Source: an uncultured Clostridia bacterium (GTDB lineage: Bacteria > Bacillota > Clostridia > Christensenellales > Borkfalkiaceae). From it: a stretch of 64,000 nucleotides of DNA. This document shows, piece by piece, positions 7,181 to 15,736 of this stretch. A program made the position numbers and the translations under genes. Position 1 is the stretch's first letter. The number at the start of each line of letters is the position of its first letter. The stretch is taken from NCBI GenBank assembly GCA_947630115.1, contig CANRGG010000003.1:1-64000 (forward strand). The letters run 5' to 3'. Under the pieces are notes generated by a model. That model had not been told where the DNA came from. It worked only from the letters and a program-made list of their open reading frames with translations, and searched no databases.

Positions 7181-8679
7181 CCCTTTTTGTGCCCGCCGAT
7201 CGTGTCGTTCCGCTCGATCGCCGTCGCCCCTTCCTCGAGATCCATCCCCTTCACGAGGGCGTTCTTGCCGAATTTTTTGCGGATCTTCAAAACCGCCTCC
7301 TGAACGCTGCGCTCCTTTTGCAGAAATTCCTCCTCCGCCGCCCGCTCCCTCTCCTCGCGCTCATAGTCGCGGAAGAGATCGAGCTGCTCCGCTTTCCCGG
7401 GCGGAAGCGCGTCCCGGTCCGAAACCTTGCAAAAACAGAGATAGAGCCGTCTGACGAGCAGCGAGGGATCGGCGATCCGTTCGAAGAGACGGCAAGCCGC
7501 CTTTGAGAGAAGTTTGGAGGAGGAAGTGCGGCGCGGCAGGTTCTCGGTGCCGTGCCCGTGCCGGGGAACGAGCCTTCCGTAATGGTCGCGGGTCACTTCA
7601 CCCCGGTATTCCGCGCGGCGGGCGGGATCGGAGAGATTTTCAACGTCATAGCCGACGGTGAGGACAACCTGGTTGGTGACGAGCCGCTTTTCGACGAGCT
7701 CCAACGCAAGCAGGTCGGCCATCTCCCGCACGATGAGCTTCGCCTTTTCGAAAGAATAGGGAGCGGAGAGCACCTGCCCCGCGCCGAGGCTGTTCTCCCG
7801 CGGGCGGTACGCCTTGATATCCGCGATCGTGCAGGGCTCATAGCCCCAGGCGTGGTCGATCAGAAGCTCCGCGTTCACCCCGAACAGCCGGTAGAGATTG
7901 TCCTCCTTCGTCAGCGAACAGCGCGCGACGTCGCCCATCGTATACAGTCCGTTCGCCTCGAGCTTTTCCGCATAACCCCTGCCCACCCGCCAGAAATCGG
8001 TCAGCGGACGGTGGTCCCAGAGAAGTTCCCGATAGCTTTTTTCGTTGAGCTGCGCGATCCGCACCCCGTTTTCGTCGGGCGGCACCCGCTTTGCGACGAT
8101 GTCCATCGCCACTTTGCAAAGATAGAGGTTGCTCCCGATCCCCGCGGTCGCGGTGATCCCGGTGCGCGCAAAGACCTCCCGGATGATCTTCATCGCGAGC
8201 CCCGCGGCGGTCGTTTTATAGGCTTTGAGATAGCCCGTGACGTCCATGAAAACCTCGTCGATGGAATAGACGTGGATGTCCTCGGGCGAGACAAACTGCT
8301 TGTAGATCTCGAAGATCTTCGCGCTGTAAGAAAGATAGAGCGCCATCCGGGGCGGCGCGATGAGAAAGTCGAGTGCAAGGGAAGGATCGCGCGCGAGTTC
8401 TTCGTCGAAGCAGGATTTGCCCGAAAATCCGCCCTTCGGCGCCTTTTTGCGGCGCGCCGCGTTGATTTTCCGGACCTGCTCGATGACCTCGAACAATCTT
8501 GCACGCGAGGAAACCCCCTGCGCTTTCAGCGGGGGCGAAACGGCAAGACAGATCGTCTTTTCGGTGCGCTTTTCGTCCGCGACGACCAGATGGACGCGCA
8601 GGGGATCGAGTCCCCGTTCCACGCATTCGACGGAGGCATAAAAGGATTTCAGATCGATCGCGAGATAGCTCTTTTCCAT
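7177..8679 (-). CDS. Y-family DNA polymerase (DinB/UvrX type)
   Basis: A translesion DNA polymerase of 500 residues. The catalytic palm shows LAIDLKSFYASVECVERGLD (first metal Asp, steric gate region) and VYSIDEVFMDVTGYL with the SIDE motif carrying the second acidic pair. The fingers/thumb and a helix-hairpin-helix region (YTMGDVARCS) follow, then a little-finger domain. Near the C-terminus EQLDLFRDYE matches the QLxLF beta-clamp binding motif. It differs from chromosomal DinB by the insertion RRKKAPKGGFSGKSC typical of the UvrX/UmuC-like group. A TATAAT box at 8701-8706 with a weak TTGTTT 18 bp upstream drives it; I see no clear LexA box. Cotranscribed with yolD. Confidence 0.9.
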   Translation of the reverse strand: MEKSYLAIDLKSFYASVECVERGLDPLRVHLVVADEKRTEKTICLAVSPPLKAQGVSSRARLFEVIEQVRKINAARRKKAPKGGFSGKSCFDEELARDPSLALDFLIAPPRMALYLSYSAKIFEIYKQFVSPEDIHVYSIDEVFMDVTGYLKAYKTTAAGLAMKIIREVFARTGITATAGIGSNLYLCKVAMDIVAKRVPPDENGVRIAQLNEKSYRELLWDHRPLTDFWRVGRGYAEKLEANGLYTMGDVARCSLTKEDNLYRLFGVNAELLIDHAWGYEPCTIADIKAYRPRENSLGAGQVLSAPYSFEKAKLIVREMADLLALELVEKRLVTNQVVLTVGYDVENLSDPARRAEYRGEVTRDHYGRLVPRHGHGTENLPRRTSSSKLLSKAACRLFERIADPSLLVRRLYLCFCKVSDRDALPPGKAEQLDLFRDYEREERERAAEEEFLQKERSVQEAVLKIRKKFGKNALVKGMDLEEGATAIERNDTIGGHKKG

Positions 8680-8748
8680 GGCTCTCTTCTTTCCGGGTCC
8701 ATTATATCATAAATTTGTCGAAGAAAACAAAAAATATTCCGGAAAAAG

Positions 8749-8797
8749 GCAAAAAGGCGGCGCGGACCGAGCAAAACCGCTCGGTCCGCGCCGCCTT
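8749..8797 (-). terminator. Terminator of the MATE gene
   Basis: A 19-bp perfect inverted repeat (8754-8772 with 8779-8797) followed on the minus strand by five T residues. It follows the frame that the MATE gene would have without its 31-bp duplication (stop at 8804-8806) by only a few bases. Confidence 0.9.
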
Positions 8798-8837
8798 GCC
8801 GTTTCAGTTTTCTTCCCGCCGCAAACGACTTGCCGTA

Positions 8838-10268
8838 TCAAGCATTTCCTGTTGCGCTCGTTGCAGCCGCGTCAGCTTCCGGTTGCGAGCGTTGCAGCCG
8901 CGTCAGTTTCCGCCAGATCCCGACCATGACGGGCGCCGTGATCAGAAGCGCCGCGGCGTCGGCGGCGGGCGCCGCCCAGACGACCCCCATGACGCCCAGG
9001 GAGAGCGGCATCAAAAAGGCGAACAAAATGACGAGAAGATCGCGCAGAAAGGACAGCGGCGCCGCGAGCCTTGAAAGCCCCATGGATTGCAGAAAGATCG
9101 CCGAGACCTTTTGCAGACAGCCGAGGGCGACAAACATCAGATAGATCCTGAGGCACGGGATTGCAAACTCGAGATAGAGGCTCTCGAACGCGCCCCCGCC
9201 GTTTGCGCCGCCGAACATGGCGATGAAAAGCCCGGGCGCCGCCTCGAAGAGAACGGTGCAGAGAAGGCAGAGCCCGCCCGTCCAGAGCAAAACGAGAACG
9301 AGCAGCTTTTTAACGCGGTCGTACTTCTTCGCGCCGTAGTTATAGCCGATGATCGGCTGCGCCCCCATCGCGATCCCGATCGCGACGTTGAGAACGATCT
9401 GGAAAAGTTTCATGATGACGACAAACGCCGCGAGCGCGACGTCCCCGCCGTATTCGGCGTTCCATTCATAGCCGTAACGGACAAAGAGCACGTTGTTGAC
9501 GACGGTCGTCGCCACAATACACAGCTGGGTGAAGAGGCTCGAAAGCCCGAGACGGCAGATCTGCTTCAAAATCCCGAGATCGGGGACGAAACTTTTCCGG
9601 GAAAGGGCGAACGAGCGGCTCCTTTTCAGATAGCAAAGGCAGATGACGAGCGAGACAAACTGCCCCAGAACGGTCGCCCAGGCGGCCCCCGAGATCCCGA
9701 GATGGAGCGCATAGATGGCGACGGGATCCCCGATGATATTCAAAACCGCTCCGGCGATCATGGCCGCCATCGCAAAACGGGGCGCGCCGTCCGCGCGGAT
9801 CACCGCGGCGAGACTGTTCTGCACGAGCGCAAGCGGGATCATCGCGTAAATGATCGTGCCGTAATCACGGGCATAGCCGAGATTGGCCTCCGTGCCGCCG
9901 AGACGCAGCAGCAGTCCGTCTCCCCAAAGATAGGCGACGAGGATCAAAACGCCGCCCGAGAGAAAGGAGAAGAGAAGGGCGTTCCCCACCGCCCGATGGA
10001 TCTTTTCGGGCTCGTTTTTGCCGAGCGAAATGGACAAAAACGCTGCGGCGCCGTCGCCGAAGAAGAGCGAAAGCCCCCAGCCCACGACGGTGATGGGGAA
10101 AATGACCCCCGTCGCCGCATTGGCGAGCGGCCCCACTCCGTGTCCCACAAAGATCTGGTCCACGATGTTGTAAAGACAGGAAATGATGAGGGAAAGGATA
10201 CAGGGGACCGCGAATTTTACAAGGAGTTTCCCGACCCGTTCCTCTCCGAGATAGGCGCTGTCTGCCAT
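8838..10268 (-). CDS. MATE family efflux transporter
   Basis: A sodium- or proton-coupled multidrug exporter of the inner membrane, 476 residues with about 12 helices. The N-terminal half starts LVKFAVPCILSLIISCLYN and has IVDQIFVGHGVGPLANAA, the usual first-helix block; the second half begins near KQICRLGLSSLFTQL. I start at the ATG at 10268 because GGAGG lies 6 bases upstream; a longer frame has no ribosome site. The C-terminal tail after LTRLQRSQ is altered by a 31-bp tandem duplication (8851-8911), which shifts the frame and ends the protein about ten codons early. A leader with a terminator precedes it. Confidence 0.9.
   Translation of the reverse strand: MADSAYLGEERVGKLLVKFAVPCILSLIISCLYNIVDQIFVGHGVGPLANAATGVIFPITVVGWGLSLFFGDGAAAFLSISLGKNEPEKIHRAVGNALLFSFLSGGVLILVAYLWGDGLLLRLGGTEANLGYARDYGTIIYAMIPLALVQNSLAAVIRADGAPRFAMAAMIAGAVLNIIGDPVAIYALHLGISGAAWATVLGQFVSLVICLCYLKRSRSFALSRKSFVPDLGILKQICRLGLSSLFTQLCIVATTVVNNVLFVRYGYEWNAEYGGDVALAAFVVIMKLFQIVLNVAIGIAMGAQPIIGYNYGAKKYDRVKKLLVLVLLWTGGLCLLCTVLFEAAPGLFIAMFGGANGGGAFESLYLEFAIPCLRIYLMFVALGCLQKVSAIFLQSMGLSRLAAPLSFLRDLLVILFAFLMPLSLGVMGVVWAAPAADAAALLITAPVMVGIWRKLTRLQRSQPEADAAATSATGNA
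8851..8911. repeat. 31-bp tandem duplication in the 3' end of the MATE gene
   Basis: Units 8851-8880 and 8882-8911 match at 27 of 30 positions with a period of 31. As 31 is not a multiple of three, the duplication changes the reading frame. Skipping one unit gives a frame that continues to a stop at 8804-8806, a few bases from the terminator. Confidence 0.85.
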
Positions 10269-10287
10269 AAAAAACCTCCGCACGGCA

Positions 10288-10404
10288 CAAAAAAAGCACA
10301 TGAACGCCATGTGCCCCGGAAAAAGACACACGCGAGCCGTACCGTAATCAGATTTACGCGCCCAAACGGCGCAACGTGTGTCGTGTCTATGAAATTGGAT
10401 TTAC
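10288..10404 (-). promoter_or_regulatory. Structured leader with intrinsic terminator (riboswitch candidate)
   Basis: Between the MATE promoter and its start lies a leader of about 135 nt. Bases 10325-10387 fold, on the minus strand, into a closing stem (ACACACG with CGTGTGT) holding two hairpins: GCGCC/GGCGC and GTAA/TTAC. It is followed by the terminator hairpin 10296-10314 (7-bp stem) and a run of seven T residues, then the ribosome site. This aptamer-plus-terminator order is that of a transcriptional riboswitch or attenuator. I do not recognise the class. Confidence 0.6.
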
Positions 10405-10410
10405 CTTTTT

Positions 10411-10439
10411 ATTTTATCCGAAAAAGCGGAAAAAGTCAA
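10411..10439 (-). promoter_or_regulatory. Promoter of the MATE leader
   Basis: TTGACT (10434-10439) and TAAAAT (10411-10416) on the minus strand with a 17-bp spacer. Transcription would start near 10404. Confidence 0.8.
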
Positions 10440-10594
10440 CCGTTTTTTCGCTTTCCCCGCAAAATTTCCGTTCCGGACGGGCGGGAAAAAGTGTATTTGA
10501 AACGGGAAGGCGCCCCTTTGAAAGATCCGCTCAGAAGTTCTGTTTTCGAAAGGCGCGAAAGAGGGAAAATTCGGCCGAAAAAGACGGCAAGTTG

Positions 10595-10624
10595 TTGACA
10601 GGCGGCGGCGAAATATGATAGAAT
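10595..10624 (+). promoter_or_regulatory. Promoter of the ABC exporter operon
   Basis: TTGACA (10595-10600) and TAGAAT (10619-10624) with an 18-bp spacer, reading toward the ABC exporter genes. Confidence 0.7.
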
Positions 10625-10644
10625 ACAGGAATGGGCCAAAGACG

Positions 10645-10717
10645 GCCGCTTTTTCGCGGCAAGCGCAAAAATCTTATGCGCTGATCTTCTGCGGCGCCGC
10701 TCATTTTCGGGCGCCGC
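10645..10717 (+). promoter_or_regulatory. Leader with three successive hairpins
   Basis: Three GC-rich stems lie between the promoter and the first ABC gene: 10645-10660 (5 bp), 10662-10682 (5 bp) and 10691-10717 (8-bp GCGGCGCC/GGCGCCGC). No T-run follows, so this is not a plain terminator. It may control translation or message stability. Confidence 0.4.
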
Positions 10718-10750
10718 GCACTTTCTGATCGGACCTTGGAGGGTCGGAAC

Positions 10751-12541
10751 ATGCTGCTCGGCAGACACATCAACAAATTTTATCTGAAATATCTGTGGCT
10801 CTACCTCATCGGCGTTGCGGGGCTGATCGCGGTCGACTGGTTTCAGCTTCTGATCCCCGAATACCTCGGAAAGATCGTCGACCTCTTTCAGGGCACGCAG
10901 ATCGACACCGCCGCGCTCAGCGAGATCGTGCTCGGCGTGGTTTTCGTCGCCTTCGTGCTCTTCTTGGGGAGGATCGCCTGGCGGCTCTCCATCTTTGCGG
11001 CGTCCCAGCGGACGGAAGCGGGGCTTCGGCGCAAAATGTTCGCAAAGAGCGAGCGCCTTCCCCTCTCCTATTATGCGAAAAACAAGGTCGGCACGGTCAT
11101 GGCGTGGTTTACGACCGACCTCGAAACGATCGAGGAATTCTTGGGCTGGGGCACGATCATGCTCTTCGACGCGGGCTTTCTGACCCTTCTCGTCATCGTG
11201 AAGATGATCCGCCTCGATTGGGTGCTCTCCCTCGTCGTGTTCGTCCCCCTCGTCCTCATCGCGGTCTGGGGCGGGCTTGTCGAAAAATTCCAGGCGAAAA
11301 AATGGAACGCAAGGCAGGAGGAGTTCGATAAACTCTACGATTATTCGCGGGAGAGCTTCACGGGGATCCGCGTGATCAAGGCGTTCGTCTGCGAGACGCG
11401 CCGCCTGCACGAGTGCGCGGGGATCATCCGCAAAAACAAGAACATCAACCTCTCCTATGCGCGCATGACGGTCATCTTCGACTGTATCATCTCCCTCATC
11501 ATCGCGCTCATCAACGCGATCATTCTCGGCGTCGGCGGGTATTTCGTCTACTGTTTCGTGATGGGAGATCCCGTCGTGCTCTTTTCCCATACGGTCGAGA
11601 TGTCGGCGGGCAATCTCATCACCTTTTTGGGCTATTTCGAGACGATGATCTGGCCGATGATGGCGCTCGGGCAGATCGTCTCCATGCGTTCGCGCGCCAA
11701 GGCGTCGTTAAAGCGGGTCTCCCGCTTTCTGGACGCGGAGGAAACTACCTCCCCCCTCGAAAAGGCGGGAACGGTCGCCGGCGCGGTCACGTTCAAAAAT
11801 TTCAGTTTCACCTATCCCGACTGCGACAAACCGGCGCTCAAAAATATCACCCTTGAAATCGAAGCGGGCGAGACGGTCGGCGTTGTCGGCAAAGTCGGCA
11901 GCGGCAAGAGCACCCTCGTCAACAGCCTGCTCAAACTCTATCCCCTCGAGCGCGGGACGGTGTTCCTCGACGGGAAGGACATCACCCTTCTCAATACCGA
12001 CAGCGTGCGAAGCGCCGTCGCCTGCGCCCCGCAGGACGGGTTTTTGTTCAGCGACACCCTTTCGGGCAACATCGGATTTTCGCGGGACGATTGCAGCGGG
12101 GAGGAGATCGAACAGGCGGCGGATTTCGCCTGCCTGAGCGGCGACATTTCCGGCTTCAAAGACGGGTTCAAGACCGTCTGCGGGGAGCGGGGCGTCACCC
12201 TCTCGGGGGGACAGAAACAGCGCGTTGCGATCGCGCGCGCCTATCTGGCGGACGCGCCCGTTCTCATTTTGGACGACAGCGTTTCGGCGGTGGACATCAA
12301 GACGGAAAAGACGATCCTTGCCAATATCGCCGAAAAGCGGCGCAACAAGACGACGATCGTCGTCGCCTCCCGGGTGAGCACGGTCTCGCATTTCGACAAG
12401 ATCGTCGTTTTAAGCGGCGGCGAAGTGGAGGCGTTCGCTTCTCCCGAGGAACTCATGAAGATCTCCCCCACCTATCGGAAGATGGTACGGCTGCAAGCGC
12501 TTGAGGAAGAGGTCGAAGGAGGCTGTCATGACGCAGACTGA
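10751..12541 (+). CDS. ABC exporter half, degenerate-site subunit
   Basis: A type IV ABC exporter half of 596 residues: six transmembrane helices, then an ATPase domain from about residue 345. The Walker A is GKVGSGKST and the signature LSGGQKQR. Walker B is VLILDDSVSAVD, with Asp in place of the catalytic Glu. That marks the degenerate ATP site of heterodimeric exporters such as BmrCD or TM287/288. The ATG at 10751 is chosen for the GGAGGG 7 bases upstream; a TTG at 10736 also opens the frame. It overlaps the next gene by 14 bases. Probable role is export of drugs or lipids. Confidence 0.9.
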   Translation: MLLGRHINKFYLKYLWLYLIGVAGLIAVDWFQLLIPEYLGKIVDLFQGTQIDTAALSEIVLGVVFVAFVLFLGRIAWRLSIFAASQRTEAGLRRKMFAKSERLPLSYYAKNKVGTVMAWFTTDLETIEEFLGWGTIMLFDAGFLTLLVIVKMIRLDWVLSLVVFVPLVLIAVWGGLVEKFQAKKWNARQEEFDKLYDYSRESFTGIRVIKAFVCETRRLHECAGIIRKNKNINLSYARMTVIFDCIISLIIALINAIILGVGGYFVYCFVMGDPVVLFSHTVEMSAGNLITFLGYFETMIWPMMALGQIVSMRSRAKASLKRVSRFLDAEETTSPLEKAGTVAGAVTFKNFSFTYPDCDKPALKNITLEIEAGETVGVVGKVGSGKSTLVNSLLKLYPLERGTVFLDGKDITLLNTDSVRSAVACAPQDGFLFSDTLSGNIGFSRDDCSGEEIEQAADFACLSGDISGFKDGFKTVCGERGVTLSGGQKQRVAIARAYLADAPVLILDDSVSAVDIKTEKTILANIAEKRRNKTTIVVASRVSTVSHFDKIVVLSGGEVEAFASPEELMKISPTYRKMVRLQALEEEVEGGCHDAD

Positions 12542-14288
12542 TCTGCTCTCGGGCGACAAGCCCATGCCCTTCTTCCTCACGTTGAAGCGGACCTTCCGCT
12601 TCATCAAGCCCCAGCTCCCGCGGCTGATCGCCGCCTTCGCGCTGGTCCTTTTGAACGTCGCCTTTGACATCGCCCTGCCCATGTTCATCAGCGCGGTGAC
12701 CGATAATCTGAAATCCGATTCGATCGCGCTCAAAGTGATCCTCGGCTTTGCGATCGGCTATATTTCGCTGGGCGCGGTCAACCAGATCGTCCTCTATGCC
12801 CTCTCCATGCTCTTGCAGAAGGCGGGACAGAGTATCGTCGCCAAGATCCGCATGGAGACTTTCTGGCATATCCAGACCCTTTCGCAGGGCCAGCTCGACA
12901 AAATGCCGGTCGGCTCTCTGGTCACGCGGGTCGCCTCCTATACGGCGTCCGTGTCCGATCTTTTCACCAACGTCATCGTCAGCGTGATCCGGAACGTCCT
13001 CACCATCGTCGGTGTCTACGGCATGATGTTGTACATCAGCTGGCAGCTCGCCCTTCTCATGCTCGCCTTCATCGCGGCGGTAGCGGTCATCTCCTTCGCC
13101 TTCGGCAAGGTGATCGGCGCGCTGTTCCGGAAAGAGCGGGCGTACATCTCCGAGCTCAACACCTATCTCAACGAGAACCTGTCGGGCATGAAGCTCATCC
13201 ACATCTTCAACCGTCAGCAATACAAGGAACTCGAATTCCTTCTGAAAAACGAAAATCTCCGCAAGGCGCGCTATAAAGTCGTCATCGCATTCGGGATCTA
13301 CCGTCCGCTCATCACCCTCATCTCGGTGCTTGCAACGGCGGTGACCTTCTTCTTCGGCGTGAAATTCGGGCTGTCCTCCGCCATGATCGTCGCCTTCTAT
13401 CTCTATCTTTCCCGCTTTTTCAACCCGGTGCAGAACCTTGCCGACCAGCTCAACAACCTGCAAAAGGCGCTCACGGCGTCCGAGCGGATCTTCCGCCTGC
13501 TCGACATCGAGCCCGAGGTCCGCGATCTGCCCGGCGCGGAGGAAGTCGAGGAGTTCAAGGGCGAGATCGAGTTCAAACACGTCTGGTTCGCCTATGAGGG
13601 CGAGGAGTGGATCTTAAAGGACGTCTCCTTCCGGGTGCATGCGGGCGAGACCTGCGCGTTCGTCGGCGCGACGGGCGCAGGAAAAAGCACCATCCTCTCG
13701 CTCATCGTCCGGAACTACGAGATCCAGAAGGGCGAGATCCTGATCGACGGAAAGGACATCCGGCAGATCAGGATCAGATCTTTGCGCCGCGCGGTCGGGC
13801 AAATGCTTCAGGACGTCTTTCTGTTCAGCGGCACGATCAAGAGCAACCTGACGCTGGGCAGCGCCGCCTTTTCGGACGAAGAGATCGAAGCCGCCTGCCG
13901 CTATGTGAATGCGGACAGTTTCATCGGGAAACTTCCCGACGGGATCAACTCCGAGCTCTCCGAGCGCGGTGAAAATCTCTCGCAGGGACAGCGCCAGCTC
14001 CTCTCCTTCGCGCGCACGGTGCTATTCAAGCCGCAGATCCTCATCCTCGACGAGGCAACCGCGAACATCGACACCGAGACCGAGGCTCTTATCAACCAGA
14101 GCCTTGAAAAAATGCGCAACATCGGGACCATGCTCGTCTGCGCCCATCGGCTTTCCACGATCAAGCGCGCGGATAAGATCATCGTCATGCAGCACGGCGA
14201 GATCGCGGAGAGCGGCACGCACGAGGAACTTCTGCAAAAGGGCGGCTATTATTCGAAGCTGTATCGTCTACAAGCCGAACGGCAGTAA
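12528..14288 (+). CDS. ABC exporter half, catalytic-site subunit
   Basis: The partner half-transporter, 586 residues, with six helices and an ATPase domain. Walker A reads GATGAGKST, signature LSQGQRQLLSFAR, and Walker B ILILDEATANID with the normal catalytic Glu, complementing the Asp-bearing partner. The start at 12528 has GGAGG 7 bases upstream and lies inside the end of the first gene, so the two subunits are coupled in translation. A Rho-independent terminator ends the operon. The MATE gene in divergent orientation suggests a joint drug-efflux locus. Confidence 0.92.
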   Translation: MTQTDLLSGDKPMPFFLTLKRTFRFIKPQLPRLIAAFALVLLNVAFDIALPMFISAVTDNLKSDSIALKVILGFAIGYISLGAVNQIVLYALSMLLQKAGQSIVAKIRMETFWHIQTLSQGQLDKMPVGSLVTRVASYTASVSDLFTNVIVSVIRNVLTIVGVYGMMLYISWQLALLMLAFIAAVAVISFAFGKVIGALFRKERAYISELNTYLNENLSGMKLIHIFNRQQYKELEFLLKNENLRKARYKVVIAFGIYRPLITLISVLATAVTFFFGVKFGLSSAMIVAFYLYLSRFFNPVQNLADQLNNLQKALTASERIFRLLDIEPEVRDLPGAEEVEEFKGEIEFKHVWFAYEGEEWILKDVSFRVHAGETCAFVGATGAGKSTILSLIVRNYEIQKGEILIDGKDIRQIRIRSLRRAVGQMLQDVFLFSGTIKSNLTLGSAAFSDEEIEAACRYVNADSFIGKLPDGINSELSERGENLSQGQRQLLSFARTVLFKPQILILDEATANIDTETEALINQSLEKMRNIGTMLVCAHRLSTIKRADKIIVMQHGEIAESGTHEELLQKGGYYSKLYRLQAERQ

Positions 14289-14327
14289 AAAACAAAATCG
14301 GGACCGAAAATCCGGTCCCACCTCCAA

Positions 14328-14357
14328 GGGACGTACGGAAAGTACGTCCCCTTTTTT
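14328..14357 (+). terminator. Terminator of the ABC exporter operon
   Basis: A 9-bp stem (GGGACGTAC, 14328-14336, with 14342-14350), 5-base loop, then a T-tract. A smaller hairpin at 14310-14329 precedes it. Confidence 0.9.
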
Positions 14358-14435
14358 GTTTTTGTTGATTTTTTCGGCTTGCCAGGTCATTTTTTTGACC
14401 CCGAAGCCGCAAAGTCACTGTGATCTATGCGAAAT

Positions 14436-14834
14436 TCATCCTTTTCCATCCTCCATCTGTTTTTTGAGCGCTTTCAATGCCAAGGAACGCAGATTATAGA
14501 TGTTTTCCACCGAACAGCCAAGCCTTTTTGCAGCTTCATCCGAGTCGAGTCTCTCTGCAAAAAGCAATCGTAACACCTCCCTCCTCTTGGGAGGAAGCGT
14601 GGAAAACGCTGCGCGCAAAGACTCATTTTCAAATTCGAAGTTTTCAAATGATATCGCCTCATTCTGTTCTTCCGCGAATACGGTCTGTTCAATGAAGTCG
14701 AGCGGCACATCATTCGGAACGCTTTTTAATTTCCTGATATAATCGATTTTCGCTCGATCCAGCAACCTCTCCATCCAGACGGTAAACCTTGCCCTGAGTT
14801 CATCCTGTTCATTTTGCGCTTCCATTCCGCTCAT
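14436..14834 (-). CDS. Small sigma-70-like factor (region 4)
   Basis: The 132-residue protein ends in a clear sigma region 4 helix-turn-helix: LPPKRREVLRLLFAERLDSD, then EAAKRLGCSVENIYNLRS and LALKALKKQ. The N-terminal half (FTVWMERLLDRAKIDYIRKL) matches the short sigma-like proteins common on Clostridial conjugative elements, which lack a canonical region 2. The start may be the ATG at 14834 or the one at 14825, since AAGGG is closer than ideal to the first. It follows the DUF58 gene by 5 bases and so belongs to the VWA/DUF58 cluster, copy 1. It may direct transcription of that cluster; this is inference. Copy 2 has no counterpart. Confidence 0.75.
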   Translation of the reverse strand: MSGMEAQNEQDELRARFTVWMERLLDRAKIDYIRKLKSVPNDVPLDFIEQTVFAEEQNEAISFENFEFENESLRAAFSTLPPKRREVLRLLFAERLDSDEAAKRLGCSVENIYNLRSLALKALKKQMEDGKG

Positions 14835-14839
14835 GCCCT

Positions 14840-15736
14840 TTAATTTACAAGATCGGCTTGGAGCAGCTCTTTGAATACCGCCTTTTCAATGCGATCTTCC
14901 GTATCGAACGTGAGAAAGGTGATCCCGCGGGAGGCGCAGAAGGAATTGATTTTCGCAATTTCCTCTTGAACCGTTTCGCTGTATTCTTCAAGCATGGACC
15001 GCGAGATTTTAATTCGGATGTTGCGAAAGTCTTCGAGAGCGGGCGACTCCGAATCGATCAGTTGAAACCTGCCCGAATACAGCGGATCGCGCTCCTCCTT
15101 CGTCAAAACCTGTAACATCAGCACCTGCCTGCGCTTATAGAGCAGAAAATTCACCCCAGGTTTCCAATCATTGTCCGTAAAAAAGTCGGAAATGATAATC
15201 GACAAGCCGTCGTTGGTGCCGGTTTGAGGGGTTCGAGGGATCGAAGTCGCAAAGTCCGCCTCGCCCTCGAATTTGATCTTTTCAAGCTGCCCGATCGCTC
15301 CGAAAAACTTGTTCTTGCCGACAATGATCCCAAACGGATCCTCCGCTTTCCCGTCTTTCAGCAAATGGAAAGAGACTTTATCCATGTTCCTGACCGCCAA
15401 AAATCCAAGCGCGGCGGCCAGACTGATTGCATATTTTGCCTTTTCAGGATAGCTCGCCATCGAAGCGGAACAGTCGAGAAAGATCTGAATGTGCATTTGC
15501 CGCTCGTCAGTGTAGAGTTTCAGAAAGTATTTTTTCAGCCTTGCAAAGAGGTTCCAGTCGATCCGGCGGATGTCGTCGCCGAGTTCATAGTTCCGATAGT
15601 CCGCAAACTCCATGGTCTGGCCGTACTTCTTGATCTGATGTTTCCCGCCAAAGTAGCCCGTAAGGTTTGCCTGCAAATGCAGCGCCAACGTTTCGAGACG
15701 GCTGAAAAATTGATCGCTTAAAAAGTTCTCGCTCAT
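14840..15736 (-). CDS. DUF58 protein, cluster copy 1
   Basis: A 298-residue soluble protein of the DUF58 family. The hallmark block YRNYELGDDIRRIDWNLFA is intact, followed by a VWA-like fold beginning IQIFLDCSASMAS, so a MIDAS (DxSxS pattern) is retained. DUF58 proteins usually act with MoxR-type AAA ATPases and VWA membrane proteins as chaperone-like assembly complexes. No MoxR gene is present here. The start overlaps the stop of the double-VWA gene (ATGA). The closest relative in the window is the DUF58 gene at 35442-36338, with very high similarity over the full length. Confidence 0.9.
   Translation of the reverse strand: MSENFLSDQFFSRLETLALHLQANLTGYFGGKHQIKKYGQTMEFADYRNYELGDDIRRIDWNLFARLKKYFLKLYTDERQMHIQIFLDCSASMASYPEKAKYAISLAAALGFLAVRNMDKVSFHLLKDGKAEDPFGIIVGKNKFFGAIGQLEKIKFEGEADFATSIPRTPQTGTNDGLSIIISDFFTDNDWKPGVNFLLYKRRQVLMLQVLTKEERDPLYSGRFQLIDSESPALEDFRNIRIKISRSMLEEYSETVQEEIAKINSFCASRGITFLTFDTEDRIEKAVFKELLQADLVN

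Noticed and set aside
8851..8911. Attachment site or IS target duplication at the repeat in the MATE gene
   Set aside because: The two units are directly adjacent with no element between them; simple tandem duplication explains it.
7552..10598. Plus-strand ORFs of 386 and 503 codons opposite the polymerase and MATE genes
   Set aside because: Shadows of genes with clear catalytic or membrane motifs; composition is charged and unlike real proteins.
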